Assembly (NCBI GenBank): GCA_030598645.1
Contig: JAUVPN010000179.1
Span: 1 to 6,007 of the forward strand
DNA length: 6,007 bases
From: Hyphomicrobium sp.
GTDB lineage: Bacteria; Pseudomonadota; Alphaproteobacteria; Rhizobiales; Hyphomicrobiaceae
Direction of reading: 5' to 3'
Made by a program: the position numbers and the translations under genes. The notes under the pieces were generated by a model. The model was not told where the DNA came from. It was given only the letters and a program-made list of their open reading frames with translations, and did not search any database. Positions 1-6,007 of the stretch are shown one piece after another (position 1 is the first letter of the stretch; every line of letters begins with the position of its first letter).

Positions 1-204
1 AAGTATGCCGAGCAATCGCGTGTTTCGGTGCGGAACGTGCGCCGCGAAGGTATGGAACTTCTCAAAAGGCTCGAGAAGGGGGGCGATATGAGCCAAGACG
101 ATCATCATAAGGCCTCTGCTAGCGTGCAGGAGTTGACCGATGCGCTCGTCAAGGAGATAGACGCATTGCTCGGCGCTAAGGAGGCCGAGATCAACAAAAT
201 ATGA
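1..204 (+). CDS. frr: Ribosome recycling factor, C-terminal part (cut by left window edge)
   Basis: Frame 1 is open from the first base to a TGA at 202-204 and encodes 67 residues. They match the C-terminal third of ribosome recycling factor: the conserved basic segment [17 protein letters not shown] at about residues 10-26, then an acidic D-D-H-H-K stretch and a lysine/glutamate-rich terminal helix ending in AKEAEINKI. In the family this belongs to the three-helix-bundle domain that, with EF-G, splits post-termination ribosomes. The arginines of the VRNVRR segment are in the region known to contact 23S rRNA. The 5' two thirds lie outside the window, so start and promoter cannot be judged. 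Its place directly upstream of uppS is the usual arrangement in many proteobacteria. The TGA overlaps an ATG (ATGA at 201-204) that opens a tiny ORF. Confidence 0.96.
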   Translation, partial: KYAEQSRVSVRNVRREGMELLKRLEKGGDMSQDDHHKASASVQELTDALVKEIDALLGAKEAEINKI

Positions 205-275
205 ACCAAAAGACCGTCCGGCGACTACTTTCAGAATGGCGCTTCCGCTTCCCCCAAATCGAGGCCTATCCATAA
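201..275 (+). other. Possible 24-codon leader ORF between frr and uppS
   Basis: An ATG at 201-203 overlaps the frr stop as ATGA. It opens a 24-codon reading frame ending with TAA at 273-275, two bases before a GTG (278-280) that is in frame with uppS. The encoded peptide begins [10 protein letters not shown] and is rich in Arg and aromatic residues; I recognise no family. A strong Shine-Dalgarno-like AAGGAGG lies at 178-184, but it is 16 nt from this ATG, longer than usual. The frame differs from uppS, and the ORF overlaps the first 13 codons of uppS if uppS starts at 236. It could pass ribosomes from frr to the GTG start by termination-reinitiation, or it could be chance; nothing shows that it is translated. 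Confidence 0.25.
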
Positions 276-1054
276 ACGTGACCGAAATTAGCCAACATAC
301 GGGGCAACTCGACGATAAGGATGCCACCCCCCGTCACATTGCCATTATCATGGATGGCAACGGACGTTGGGCACGTGAGCGCGGATTGCCGCGTACCCTT
401 GGCCATCGCTCAGGTGTGGAAGCCGTGCGCCGCACGGTGCGCGCAGCGGCCGAGCTGGGTATCCACTACCTGACGCTCTACAGTTTCTCTTCTGAAAACT
501 GGTCGCGGCCTGCCGCTGAGATCGACGACCTGATGGCGCTGATGAAACGCTTCATCCGTCTTGATCTTGCCGAGCTGCACCAAGCAGGCGTCAAGATCCG
601 CGTTATCGGTGAGCGATATGAAGTCGATCGGGAGCTGATGAAGCTCATCGATGATGCCTGTGCGCTCACTCGGGAGAACCGGAAGCTAACACTCATTATT
701 GCGTTCAACTACGGATCACGTAATGAAATTGCGAGGGCGTCGCGCAAGCTCGCAGAAGCCGTCGCGGCCGGGACCTTGGCGCCCTCGGATATTACAGCTG
801 ACACCTTTAACGATGCGCTCGATACGTGTGGCATTCCAGAACCAGAACTGCTGATCCGCACCAGTGGCGAGATGCGCTTGTCGAATTTCTTGCTGTGGCA
901 AGCAGCTTACACGGAATTAGTTTTCCTTGATGCCTATTGGCCGGATTTTGGGCGCGAGCTTTTAGAGGAAGCGCTGGCCCGGTATAGCGGCCGTGAGCGT
1001 CGCTTTGGCGGGGTCTCACAGCGTTCGACGGCTTGCGGCGCAAATCATGCCTGA
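236..1054 (+). CDS. uppS: Isoprenyl transferase, di-trans,poly-cis-undecaprenyl-diphosphate synthase
   Basis: Cytosolic cis-prenyltransferase that adds isopentenyl diphosphate to farnesyl diphosphate to give the C55 carrier precursor for peptidoglycan and other wall polymers. In 272-residue numbering the family motifs are clear: MDGNGRWA at 39-46 with catalytic D40, H57, the [10 protein letters not shown] segment at 83-92 (N88, W89, R91), and [15 protein letters not shown] at 208-222 with R208, R214 and S216, then E227. All sit at a constant +14 offset from the E. coli residues, so the core is intact. One oddity is E204, at the position of the conserved Asp before LLIRT. The start is uncertain. 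ATG 236 has no clear ribosome site. An in-frame GTG at 278 would give 258 residues, closer to the usual length of about 250, with GAGG 13 nt upstream. The 3' end overlaps cdsA by 8 nt, which suggests translational coupling. Confidence 0.96.
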   Translation: MALPLPPNRGLSINVTEISQHTGQLDDKDATPRHIAIIMDGNGRWARERGLPRTLGHRSGVEAVRRTVRAAAELGIHYLTLYSFSSENWSRPAAEIDDLMALMKRFIRLDLAELHQAGVKIRVIGERYEVDRELMKLIDDACALTRENRKLTLIIAFNYGSRNEIARASRKLAEAVAAGTLAPSDITADTFNDALDTCGIPEPELLIRTSGEMRLSNFLLWQAAYTELVFLDAYWPDFGRELLEEALARYSGRERRFGGVSQRSTACGANHA

Positions 1055-1910
1055 CAATTTGACAGCTTCGCAGGCGGATGCACACGGTGGAGAAAAACTG
1101 CCCACGGATTTGAAGGTGCGGATCATTGCCGGTTCAATAATGGCGGCAGTCGGTCTAGCTTTGACCTACGCTGGGTCTACGTGGTTTGCGCTGCTGGTTC
1201 TCCTCGTTGCGCTCGTGATAAGTTGGGAGTGGGGACGCGTGGTGCGCGGCGCAAGTTTCGATCTTGCATTTTTAGTTCATGCCGCTGCCGTCTCGGTGGC
1301 CATCATTCTGGCAGCGCAGGGATATGCGGCGCTGGGCCTAGCAGTGATTGCTGCAGCTGCGATCGTTCTTGTCCCACTCGTCTTTGGAAGCGGTGCTCGG
1401 CTTTCCGTTCTTGGCATGCTCTATGTCGGCGTTCCCGCAGTGGCCCTGCTATGGTTGCGTGGTGACGAGCCCTACGGTTTCCTCGCGGTGCTGTTAATAT
1501 TCGCGATCGTCTGGGCTTCTGACACCGCTGCTTATGCTGCGGGGCGATTGATTGGCGGACCCAAGCTGTGGTCTCAAATTTCACCGAACAAGACCTGGTC
1601 GGGTCTGTTGGGCGGGCTTGCAGCAAGCACAATTGCTGCTGCACTTTTTTCGTCCTTTATCGTAGGGGCCTCGCCTTTAGGGCTGGCGCTTACCGGCCTC
1701 GTGCTAGGCCTCGTAGGTCAAGCAGGTGACCTAGCCGAATCTGCGCTCAAGCGCATGTTCGGGCTCAAGGACGCGAGTGCTTTGATTCCGGGTCACGGCG
1801 GCTTCATGGATCGAATGGACAGCATTTTGCCCGTAGCGGCTGCTGCAGGAATGTTTGCTCTCGCAGTGGATCCGCATGCTCCGGCACGGGCGCTCCTATT
1901 TGGTATTTGA
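1047..1910 (+). CDS. cdsA: Phosphatidate cytidylyltransferase (CDP-diacylglycerol synthase)
   Basis: Integral inner-membrane enzyme that converts phosphatidic acid and CTP to CDP-diacylglycerol, the branch point for all phospholipids. The 287-residue protein is mostly hydrophobic, with several membrane segments from about residue 24 onward. Motifs visible are [10 protein letters not shown] at 158-167, SPNKTWSG at 179-186, and the full CdsA signature at 232-258: S-x-x-K-R (SALKR), then K-D, then PGHGG at 248-252 and DRMD at 255-258, which carries the metal-binding acidic residues. I chose ATG 1047, which overlaps the uppS stop, giving a short polar N-terminus before the first membrane segment. 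A GTG at 993 would add 18 residues by extending 62 nt into uppS, which is less likely. There is no strong Shine-Dalgarno, consistent with coupling to uppS translation. Length is normal for the family. Confidence 0.96.
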   Translation: MPDNLTASQADAHGGEKLPTDLKVRIIAGSIMAAVGLALTYAGSTWFALLVLLVALVISWEWGRVVRGASFDLAFLVHAAAVSVAIILAAQGYAALGLAVIAAAAIVLVPLVFGSGARLSVLGMLYVGVPAVALLWLRGDEPYGFLAVLLIFAIVWASDTAAYAAGRLIGGPKLWSQISPNKTWSGLLGGLAASTIAAALFSSFIVGASPLGLALTGLVLGLVGQAGDLAESALKRMFGLKDASALIPGHGGFMDRMDSILPVAAAAGMFALAVDPHAPARALLFGI

Positions 1911-1920
1911 TGCTTTGCGA

Positions 1921-1927
1921 AGAGAGG
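1921..1927 (+). promoter_or_regulatory. Ribosome binding site of dxr
   Basis: AGAGAGG ends 4 nt before the ATG at 1932. It supports that start over the in-frame ATGs at 1968 and 1983, which lack a comparable site even though the conserved domain begins only at about residue 21. Confidence 0.7.
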
Positions 1928-1931
1928 TAGC

Positions 1932-3155
1932 ATGTCTCGGCTGTCGAGCGCTCAGGCGAAGTCGGAGATGCCTCAGCAATCAATGGCACGGCGAAGTCTC
2001 AGCATCCTTGGCGCCACCGGGTCGATCGGCAAAAGCACGCTCGACCTCGTAGGCCGTTCGCCGGATGCATTCGAGATCATAGCTCTCACAGCCCAAAACA
2101 ATGCCGTCGAGCTTGCCGAAAGTGCTAAGCGCGTTGGAGCGCGCCTCGCTGTCATCGGCAATGAGCAGCAATATGGCGACCTGAAGTCTCTGCTTTCCGG
2201 TACCTCTATTAGGGTGGCTGCCGGCCCAACGTCTATTGCTGCGGCGGCCGCAGAGCCTGCGGACTGCGTTGTGGCGGCAATTGTGGGGGCTGCCGGTCTG
2301 GAGCCAACCTTTGAGGCTGTGCGTCAGGGTCGGCGGCTGGCGTTAGCCAATAAGGAATGTCTCGTCTCCGCGGGCGCAGTATTTATGACCGAGGTTGCAC
2401 AAGCCGGGACGGAACTCTTGCCCGTCGACAGCGAGCACTCTGCCGCATTCCAGGTCATCGGTGACGCGCCCAAGGAAAGTATAGACAGGCTTATGCTGAC
2501 GGCTTCCGGCGGCCCATTCCGCACCTGGGACGAGGCACGCATAGCGGTCGCGACACCAGAGGAGGCGCTGCGACATCCGAATTGGTCTATGGGCCCAAAG
2601 GTCACTATTGACTCGGCCACGCTGATGAATAAGGGACTCGAATTAATCGAGGCATATCATCTTTTTCCAGTGGACACAGACCAACTCGGTGTCGTCGTTC
2701 ACCCGCAGTCGATCGTCCACTGCCTCGTAAGTTTTTCGGACGGCTCGGTCGTTGCTCAGCTAGCTTCCCCAGATATGCGCACGCCGATCGCACTTTCACT
2801 GTCGTGGCCGCAGCGCATGGTAACTCCGACGAAAAAGCTCGATCTGGTGGAGCTTGGGAGCTTGACTTTCGAGGCGCCAAACGAAGAGCACTTTCCCGCC
2901 CTGCGGCTGGCCCGCGAGGCGCTTCACCGCGGCGCTACCGCGCCCGCTGTTCTCAACGCCACCAATGAGGTGGCCGTGGAGGCCTTCTTGGCCAGGCGAA
3001 TTCCTTTTCCCGCCATTGCGAATATTGTGGAGCAATGCCTTGATGTTGCTGAGTCGTGGGGGCTCGTTCGCCATGAAAGCAGACTTGCGGGTATATTGGA
3101 TGTCGACGCCGAGGCCCGCCGACTGGCACATTCTATGCTTCATCGCTATGTGTAG
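1932..3155 (+). CDS. dxr: 1-deoxy-D-xylulose-5-phosphate reductoisomerase
   Basis: Cytosolic enzyme for the committed step of the MEP isoprenoid pathway: NADPH- and metal-dependent rearrangement and reduction of deoxyxylulose phosphate to methylerythritol phosphate; in the family, the target of fosmidomycin. The 407 residues carry the complete set of motifs: NADPH loop GATGSIGKST at 27-36, AAIVGAAGL at 115-123, ANKE at 139-142, metal site PVDSEHSA at 164-171 (D166, E168), SGGPFR at 192-197, the active-site flap HPNWSMG at 215-221, DSATLMNKGLELIEA at 227-241 (S228, N233, K234, E237), and HPQS at 257-260. The N-terminal 20 residues before the Rossmann fold are an extension relative to E. coli Dxr; the ribosome site before ATG 1932 supports including them. 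The gene starts 21 nt after cdsA, so it is probably in the same transcript. Its product ultimately supplies the isopentenyl diphosphate used by UppS. Confidence 0.97.
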   Translation: MSRLSSAQAKSEMPQQSMARRSLSILGATGSIGKSTLDLVGRSPDAFEIIALTAQNNAVELAESAKRVGARLAVIGNEQQYGDLKSLLSGTSIRVAAGPTSIAAAAAEPADCVVAAIVGAAGLEPTFEAVRQGRRLALANKECLVSAGAVFMTEVAQAGTELLPVDSEHSAAFQVIGDAPKESIDRLMLTASGGPFRTWDEARIAVATPEEALRHPNWSMGPKVTIDSATLMNKGLELIEAYHLFPVDTDQLGVVVHPQSIVHCLVSFSDGSVVAQLASPDMRTPIALSLSWPQRMVTPTKKLDLVELGSLTFEAPNEEHFPALRLAREALHRGATAPAVLNATNEVAVEAFLARRIPFPAIANIVEQCLDVAESWGLVRHESRLAGILDVDAEARRLAHSMLHRYV

Positions 3156-3334
3156 GTCGCGTTCTGGCCGCGGTTGCGCACCCCATTTGTTTATTAACTA
3201 TGGGTGAAATCCCGCTGTTGCGATGGGGCCATTGGTTGGGCAGGTAAGGGCCCGATTTCTTGGGGCAGTTCTAGCGATACAGATGTCGGGTGCCTTGAGC
3301 AGCCATTCTGATAACAAAAAGGGAGACTTATCGA
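3156..3334 (+). promoter_or_regulatory. dxr-rseP intergenic region, possible promoter and leader of rseP
   Basis: This 179-nt gap is the first sizeable break after a tightly packed gene run. It holds an AT-rich patch (3186-3200) in GC-richer surroundings. CACCCCAT (3179-3186) can pair with ATGGGTG (3200-3206), with one bulged C; CCCCAT (3181-3186) could instead pair with ATGGGG (3223-3228). GGGCC (3226-3230) can pair with GGCCC (3249-3253). None is followed by a T tract, so I call no terminator. I could not find a convincing -35/-10 pair or a GGAAC-type extracytoplasmic sigma site. A separate rseP promoter is inferred mainly from the gap. A 15-codon ORF (3200-3247) lacks a ribosome site and is probably chance. 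Confidence 0.3.
3319..3325 (+). promoter_or_regulatory. Ribosome binding site of rseP
   Basis: AAGGGAG ends 9 nt before the ATG at 3335. It fixes that start; the resulting N-terminus leads straight into the first membrane segment with the zinc motif, as expected for the family. Confidence 0.75.
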
Positions 3335-4495
3335 ATGGCGACTTTCGCGAGTTTGGCGGCGTCCACGTGGGACACTCTTGTCGTAGTCGCCTGGTTTCTG
3401 TTGGTGCTCAGCATTGTGGTTTTCATCCACGAGCTCGGCCACTTTCTTGTGGCGCGTTGGTGCGGTGTGACGGTTAAGACGTTCTCGATCGGCTTTGGCA
3501 AAGAGATATTTGGATTTACGGATTCCAAGGGTACGCGCTGGCGCTTTGCCTGGATCCCGTTGGGCGGCTACGTGAAGTTTCTCGATGACGCGAATGCTGC
3601 AAGCCAACCCTCTACCGAATCACTTGCCAAGATGACTGCCGCCGAGCAGGCTGGCGCCTTTCAAACAAAACCCTTGTGGCGGCGTGCCGCCATTGTCGCG
3701 GCGGGGCCGATAGCAAACTTCCTCTTGGCGGTCGCAATCTATACCGGCCTCAACGCCACCATTGGCATACGCACAATTACTCCGAGCATTGGAGAGGTAA
3801 TAGCGGACATGCCGGCCGCGGCAGCCGGTGTGCAGACGGGCGATGTGATCAAGAGCATCGACGGTTGGACCATAGAGGGATTTGAGGATGTGCAGCGCAT
3901 CGTAAGCGTCAACGGCGATCGAAAGCTCATGTTTGGCATCGACCGCGACGGAAAGATGCTTCAAATCGAGATAACGCCCCAGGTCCAAGACGAGAACGAC
4001 ACCTTTGGTGGGACCTTCCGTCGAGGCCTCATTGGTGTGAAGCCCTCAATGGCGCCCAATGCCATTGAGACCAAACGTGTCGGTCTACTGGAGGCGCTGC
4101 GGCTGGGCGCGCGTCAGACCTACACCAACATCTCGCAAACGGTACAGGGGATTGGTGACATGATCACGGGACGTCAGTCCCCTGATCAGATGGGTGGGCC
4201 GATCCTTATTGCCCAAGTGACCGGAAGGGTGGCCGAACTCGGAGCCGTGGCGATGTTGAGCTGGATCGCCTTTGTTTCAGCAAATATTGGCTTTCTAAAT
4301 CTTCTGCCGATTCCAGTCCTCGATGGCGGGCACCTTTTGTTCTACGCAATCGAGGCAGTGCGACGGCGACCACTCAGTCAGCGTATGCAGGAAATAGGGT
4401 TCCAGATTGGGATCGCTCTTGTGCTCATGCTGATGGTTTACGTTAGTTTCAACGATATTTTGCGGCACTTACGCCAATGGATGGGCGAAGGATAA
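3335..4495 (+). CDS. rseP: RIP metalloprotease RseP (site-2 protease family)
   Basis: Inner-membrane zinc protease that cleaves within membrane-spanning segments. In E. coli it cuts anti-sigma factor RseA after DegS and clears signal-peptide remnants; the substrate here is unknown. The 386 residues show the first membrane segment at about 15-40 with HELGH at 32-36 (zinc ligands H32 and H36, catalytic E33), a GGYVKF strand at 77-82, a second membrane segment from about 118 with AAGPIANF at 122-129, one PDZ domain at about 150-215 (G-V-Q-T-G-D-V-I at 165-172), a third segment with NLLPIPVLDGGH at 322-333 (third zinc ligand D330), and a last segment at about 352-372. E. coli RseP has about 450 residues and two PDZ domains; I see only one here, which I believe is common in alphaproteobacteria. 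All catalytic residues are present. It is followed by bamA, an ordinary neighbour in this cluster. Confidence 0.96.
   Translation: MATFASLAASTWDTLVVVAWFLLVLSIVVFIHELGHFLVARWCGVTVKTFSIGFGKEIFGFTDSKGTRWRFAWIPLGGYVKFLDDANAASQPSTESLAKMTAAEQAGAFQTKPLWRRAAIVAAGPIANFLLAVAIYTGLNATIGIRTITPSIGEVIADMPAAAAGVQTGDVIKSIDGWTIEGFEDVQRIVSVNGDRKLMFGIDRDGKMLQIEITPQVQDENDTFGGTFRRGLIGVKPSMAPNAIETKRVGLLEALRLGARQTYTNISQTVQGIGDMITGRQSPDQMGGPILIAQVTGRVAELGAVAMLSWIAFVSANIGFLNLLPIPVLDGGHLLFYAIEAVRRRPLSQRMQEIGFQIGIALVLMLMVYVSFNDILRHLRQWMGEG
4161..4188. repeat. Inverted repeat (hairpin-forming) inside rseP
   Basis: TGATCA (4161-4166) and GGGAC (4168-4172) are mirrored by GTCCC (4177-4181) and TGATCA (4183-4188), around a GTCA loop (4173-4176) with a single C-C mismatch (4167/4182). 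This gives 11 pairs out of 12 in a 28-nt stretch. A competing 7-bp pairing is CAGGGGA (4145-4151) with TCCCCTG (4178-4184). The stretch lies in the coding region for MITGRQSPDQ (residues 276-285), between the PDZ domain and the third membrane segment, so protein constraint may explain part of it. The symmetry is directly visible; any function is unknown. Confidence 0.6.
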
Positions 4496-4626
4496 AATAC
4501 CGTTCAGTGACGTAAACTTGCCACTTCCACCTGGCTTTTTAAATGGTTAAAAGTGAATCTAATAGGGAAGTGCGCCCAAGATAAAGAACGCTGGTTCTAG
4601 AGGTCCTTAAGCGGCACTTCGCGATC
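4496..4626 (+). promoter_or_regulatory. rseP-bamA intergenic leader with several dyads, possible bamA promoter
   Basis: At least 131 nt without a recognisable gene. A perfect AT-rich dyad, TTTTAA-ATGG-TTAAAA, lies at 4537-4552. CACTTCC (4522-4528) can pair with GGAAGTG (4566-4572), enclosing the dyad. The overlapping GAAGTGC (4567-4573) can instead pair with GCACTTC (4614-4620), extended by GC/GC (4574-4575 with 4611-4612) past one bulged G. That arm ends 6 nt before the first possible bamA ATG. GCCA (4520-4523) and TGGC (4532-4535) followed by five Ts (4536-4540) resemble a very weak terminator. TTGCCA (4518-4523) with TAAATG (4540-4545), spacer 16, is a poor promoter match. There is one GANTC site (4555-4559), the CcrM methylation motif of alphaproteobacteria. 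A promoter is plausible from the gap and AT content but not proven. Confidence 0.35.
4537..4552. repeat. Perfect 16-nt AT-rich dyad upstream of bamA
   Basis: TTTTAA (4537-4542), loop or centre ATGG (4543-4546), TTAAAA (4547-4552). The arms are exactly complementary, and T4536 with G4553 adds a wobble pair. It stands out as an AT-rich island in a GC-rich region and could be an operator half-site pair, part of a promoter, or an RNA hairpin. It resembles a CtrA box only loosely: the TTAA units are 4 apart, not 7. Confidence 0.5.
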
Positions 4627-6007
4627 ATGAAACGGAGCAGCAACTCGATGCCGACGAGTGCTGCATCCGAGGGGGCTCGGCAATTAACGAGGGCATATCC
4701 GCAAATGCCGGTGCTTCGGATCATGTCGATGGGGCTATTGCGCCTTGTTGTGCTTTTGGCGCTGGTCTCTCCAGGCGTGCTGTGGATTGATTCGTTGGTT
4801 TTCGCGCATGAAGCCGCGGCCCAGGGAGCAGTCGTGCGCCAAATTGACGTGACGGGTAATCGGCGCGTGGAGCCGGAGACGGTGCGATCCTACATGCGCT
4901 TCTCGGTTGGTGACACCTATGACGCCGGCAAGGCCAATCAGTCCATCAAGTCGCTTTTCGCCACGGGCCTGTTCTCGGACGTGCAAATCGATCGTGACGG
5001 CGGCACCGTCTATGTGACGGTCGTTGAGAACCCGGTCATCAGTCAAGTCGCCTTTGAGGGCAACAGCGAGATCGACACCGATACACTAGCCGCCGAGGTG
5101 CAACTCAAGCCGCGTTCTGTCTTCACGCGGGCGCGAGTGCAATCGGATGTACAACGAATTCTTGACGTCTACCGGCGTCAGGGCCGCTACGCAGCCACGG
5201 TTGAGCCCAAAATGATCGAGTTGGAGCAAGATCGCGTCAATCTTGTATTCGAAATTGCGGAGGGCAAGGCGACGAAGGTGAAGGGCATCAACTTCATCGG
5301 TAATAATGCTTTCTCGGATACGCAGCTGCGGGAGGTTATCAGCACGACGGAGAAGGGCTGGTTCGACTTCCTGAAGGGCACCAGCATTTATGATCCAGAC
5401 CGCATGAATCTTGATCGGGAACTGTTGCGCCAACACTACCTGAAGAATGGTTACGCCGACGCGCAAGTCACAGTGGCGAACGCTGAGCTCGACCGCGATG
5501 GGTCAGGATTTTTCGTGACATTCGCGGTGGATGAAGGGGAACGCTATTCATTCGGGCCGGTTTCGGTGGATAGCACCGTGGCCGCGGTCGATCCGGAGGC
5601 TGTGCGCGGGGAGATTAAGACCGAGGAAGGCGATACCTACAACGCCCAACTTATTGACAAGTCGACGGAAGCACTCACGCTCGCGGTGTCCGAGAAAGGC
5701 TATGCATTCGCGCGTGTGCGGCCACGGGCTTATGCCGATCCGGTCTCGCATACTATCTCGATGAACTACACGATCGAAGAGGGTCCCCGGGTCTATATTG
5801 AGCGCATCAATATCAGCGGAAATACTCGCACCAAAGACTACGTCATACGTCGGGAATTCCGCCTAGCAGAGGGTGATGCGTACAATCCTCTGCTCGTTGA
5901 CAAAGCCAAGAGGCGACTGGAGAGGCTTGGTCTGTTTGAAAAGGTTGAGGTTAAGCGCCGGCCTGGTCCCGTGCAGGATCGTGTTGTGCTCGACGTGATA
6001 ATTGTAG
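4627..6007 (+). CDS. bamA: Outer membrane protein assembly factor BamA, N-terminal part (cut by right window edge)
   Basis: Central component of the BAM complex, which folds and inserts beta-barrel proteins into the outer membrane. The open frame runs from 4627 off the window end: 460 codons, signal peptide plus five periplasmic POTRA domains, without the C-terminal Omp85 barrel. POTRA1 is at about residues 69-136 (VTGNRRVEPETV), POTRA2 from 137 (FEGNSEID), POTRA3 from 216 (FIGNNAFSD), POTRA4 from about 307 and POTRA5 from about 389 (ISGNTRTKDYVIRREF, then RLERLGLFEKVEV). The signal peptide has the hydrophobic core GLLRLVVLLALV and a likely cleavage after AAA at residue 65, before QGAVVRQ. 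The start is unsure: ATG 4627 is the first in the frame but gives an unusually long n-region and has no clear ribosome site. ATG 4648 (GGAG 10 nt upstream), 4705 (GAGGG 11 nt upstream, 39-residue signal peptide) and 4723 are alternatives. It is likely secreted by Sec and then assembled by existing BAM. Confidence 0.95.
   Translation, partial: MKRSSNSMPTSAASEGARQLTRAYPQMPVLRIMSMGLLRLVVLLALVSPGVLWIDSLVFAHEAAAQGAVVRQIDVTGNRRVEPETVRSYMRFSVGDTYDAGKANQSIKSLFATGLFSDVQIDRDGGTVYVTVVENPVISQVAFEGNSEIDTDTLAAEVQLKPRSVFTRARVQSDVQRILDVYRRQGRYAATVEPKMIELEQDRVNLVFEIAEGKATKVKGINFIGNNAFSDTQLREVISTTEKGWFDFLKGTSIYDPDRMNLDRELLRQHYLKNGYADAQVTVANAELDRDGSGFFVTFAVDEGERYSFGPVSVDSTVAAVDPEAVRGEIKTEEGDTYNAQLIDKSTEALTLAVSEKGYAFARVRPRAYADPVSHTISMNYTIEEGPRVYIERINISGNTRTKDYVIRREFRLAEGDAYNPLLVDKAKRRLERLGLFEKVEVKRRPGPVQDRVVLDVIIV

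Noticed and set aside
423..437. 7-nt inverted repeat CCGTGCG-C-CGCACGG in uppS
   Set aside because: With a one-base centre only 5 bp could form a hairpin. It arises from Arg/Val codons in GC-rich coding sequence.
993..1046. Upstream GTG start for cdsA at 993
   Set aside because: It would overlap uppS by 62 nt and add an 18-residue tail with no ribosome site. ATG 1047 gives the compact overlap typical of coupled genes.
2239..2253. CTGCGG-CGG-CCGCAG hairpin in dxr
   Set aside because: It falls in an Ala-rich run (AAAAAAE) encoded by GCN codons, where such symmetry is expected by chance.
2605..3143. Long minus-strand open frames opposite dxr, and similar ones opposite uppS, cdsA, rseP and bamA
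   Set aside because: They lie wholly or mostly antisense to well-supported genes, have compositions expected of reverse-frame translation, and show no motifs.
3194..3198. TTAAC as part of a CtrA box
   Set aside because: The matching TTAA seven bases upstream is missing. The paired TTAA units at 4539-4550 also have the wrong spacing (4 instead of 7).
3223..3477. 84-codon ORF on the + strand spanning the dxr-rseP gap and the rseP start
   Set aside because: It has no ribosome site, overlaps 143 nt of the clear rseP gene in another frame, and its product resembles no family I recognise.
4520..4540. Rho-independent terminator after rseP
   Set aside because: The stem is only 4 bp (GCCA/TGGC) with an 8-nt loop before five Ts, too weak to call.
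1..6007. An undescribed system, mobile element, CRISPR array or horizontally acquired island
   Set aside because: Every gene belongs to a known core family in a familiar order, with intact motifs; there are no direct-repeat arrays, integrase or transposase motifs, or tRNA-like sequences that I could see.

Overview
The window is a stretch of core cell-envelope and isoprenoid genes, all on the + strand, in the order frr (3' end) - uppS - cdsA - dxr - rseP - bamA (5' part). This order, a short RseP that appears to have one PDZ domain, and moderately GC-rich genes together suggest an alphaproteobacterium. Hyphomicrobiales (Rhizobiales) is my best guess, but it is an inference from gene order and protein style. 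I ran no database search.

Layout: 1-204 encodes the C-terminal third of ribosome recycling factor. uppS (236-1054, or from a GTG at 278) follows after a short gap that also holds a 24-codon ORF overlapping the frr stop. cdsA (1047-1910) overlaps the end of uppS by 8 nt. dxr (1932-3155) follows 21 nt later behind a good Shine-Dalgarno sequence. A 179-nt gap (3156-3334) precedes rseP (3335-4495). A leader of at least 131 nt (4496-4626), rich in dyad symmetry, precedes bamA, which starts near 4627 and runs off the right edge after its fifth POTRA domain and before its beta-barrel.

The genes fit together by function. Dxr makes the committed precursor for isopentenyl diphosphate. UppS polymerises isopentenyl diphosphate into the C55 carrier for peptidoglycan and other wall polymers. 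CdsA makes CDP-diacylglycerol for phospholipids. RseP is the intramembrane protease of envelope-stress signalling. BamA inserts outer-membrane proteins. Frr recycles ribosomes and is a common upstream neighbour of this group.

I found no mobile element, CRISPR array, tRNA or rRNA gene, phage or defence gene, and no undescribed system. The second-look items are small: the untranslated gaps before rseP and bamA, a strong inverted repeat inside rseP, an uncertain uppS start next to a tiny overlapping ORF, and an Asp-to-Glu change at a normally conserved UppS position.
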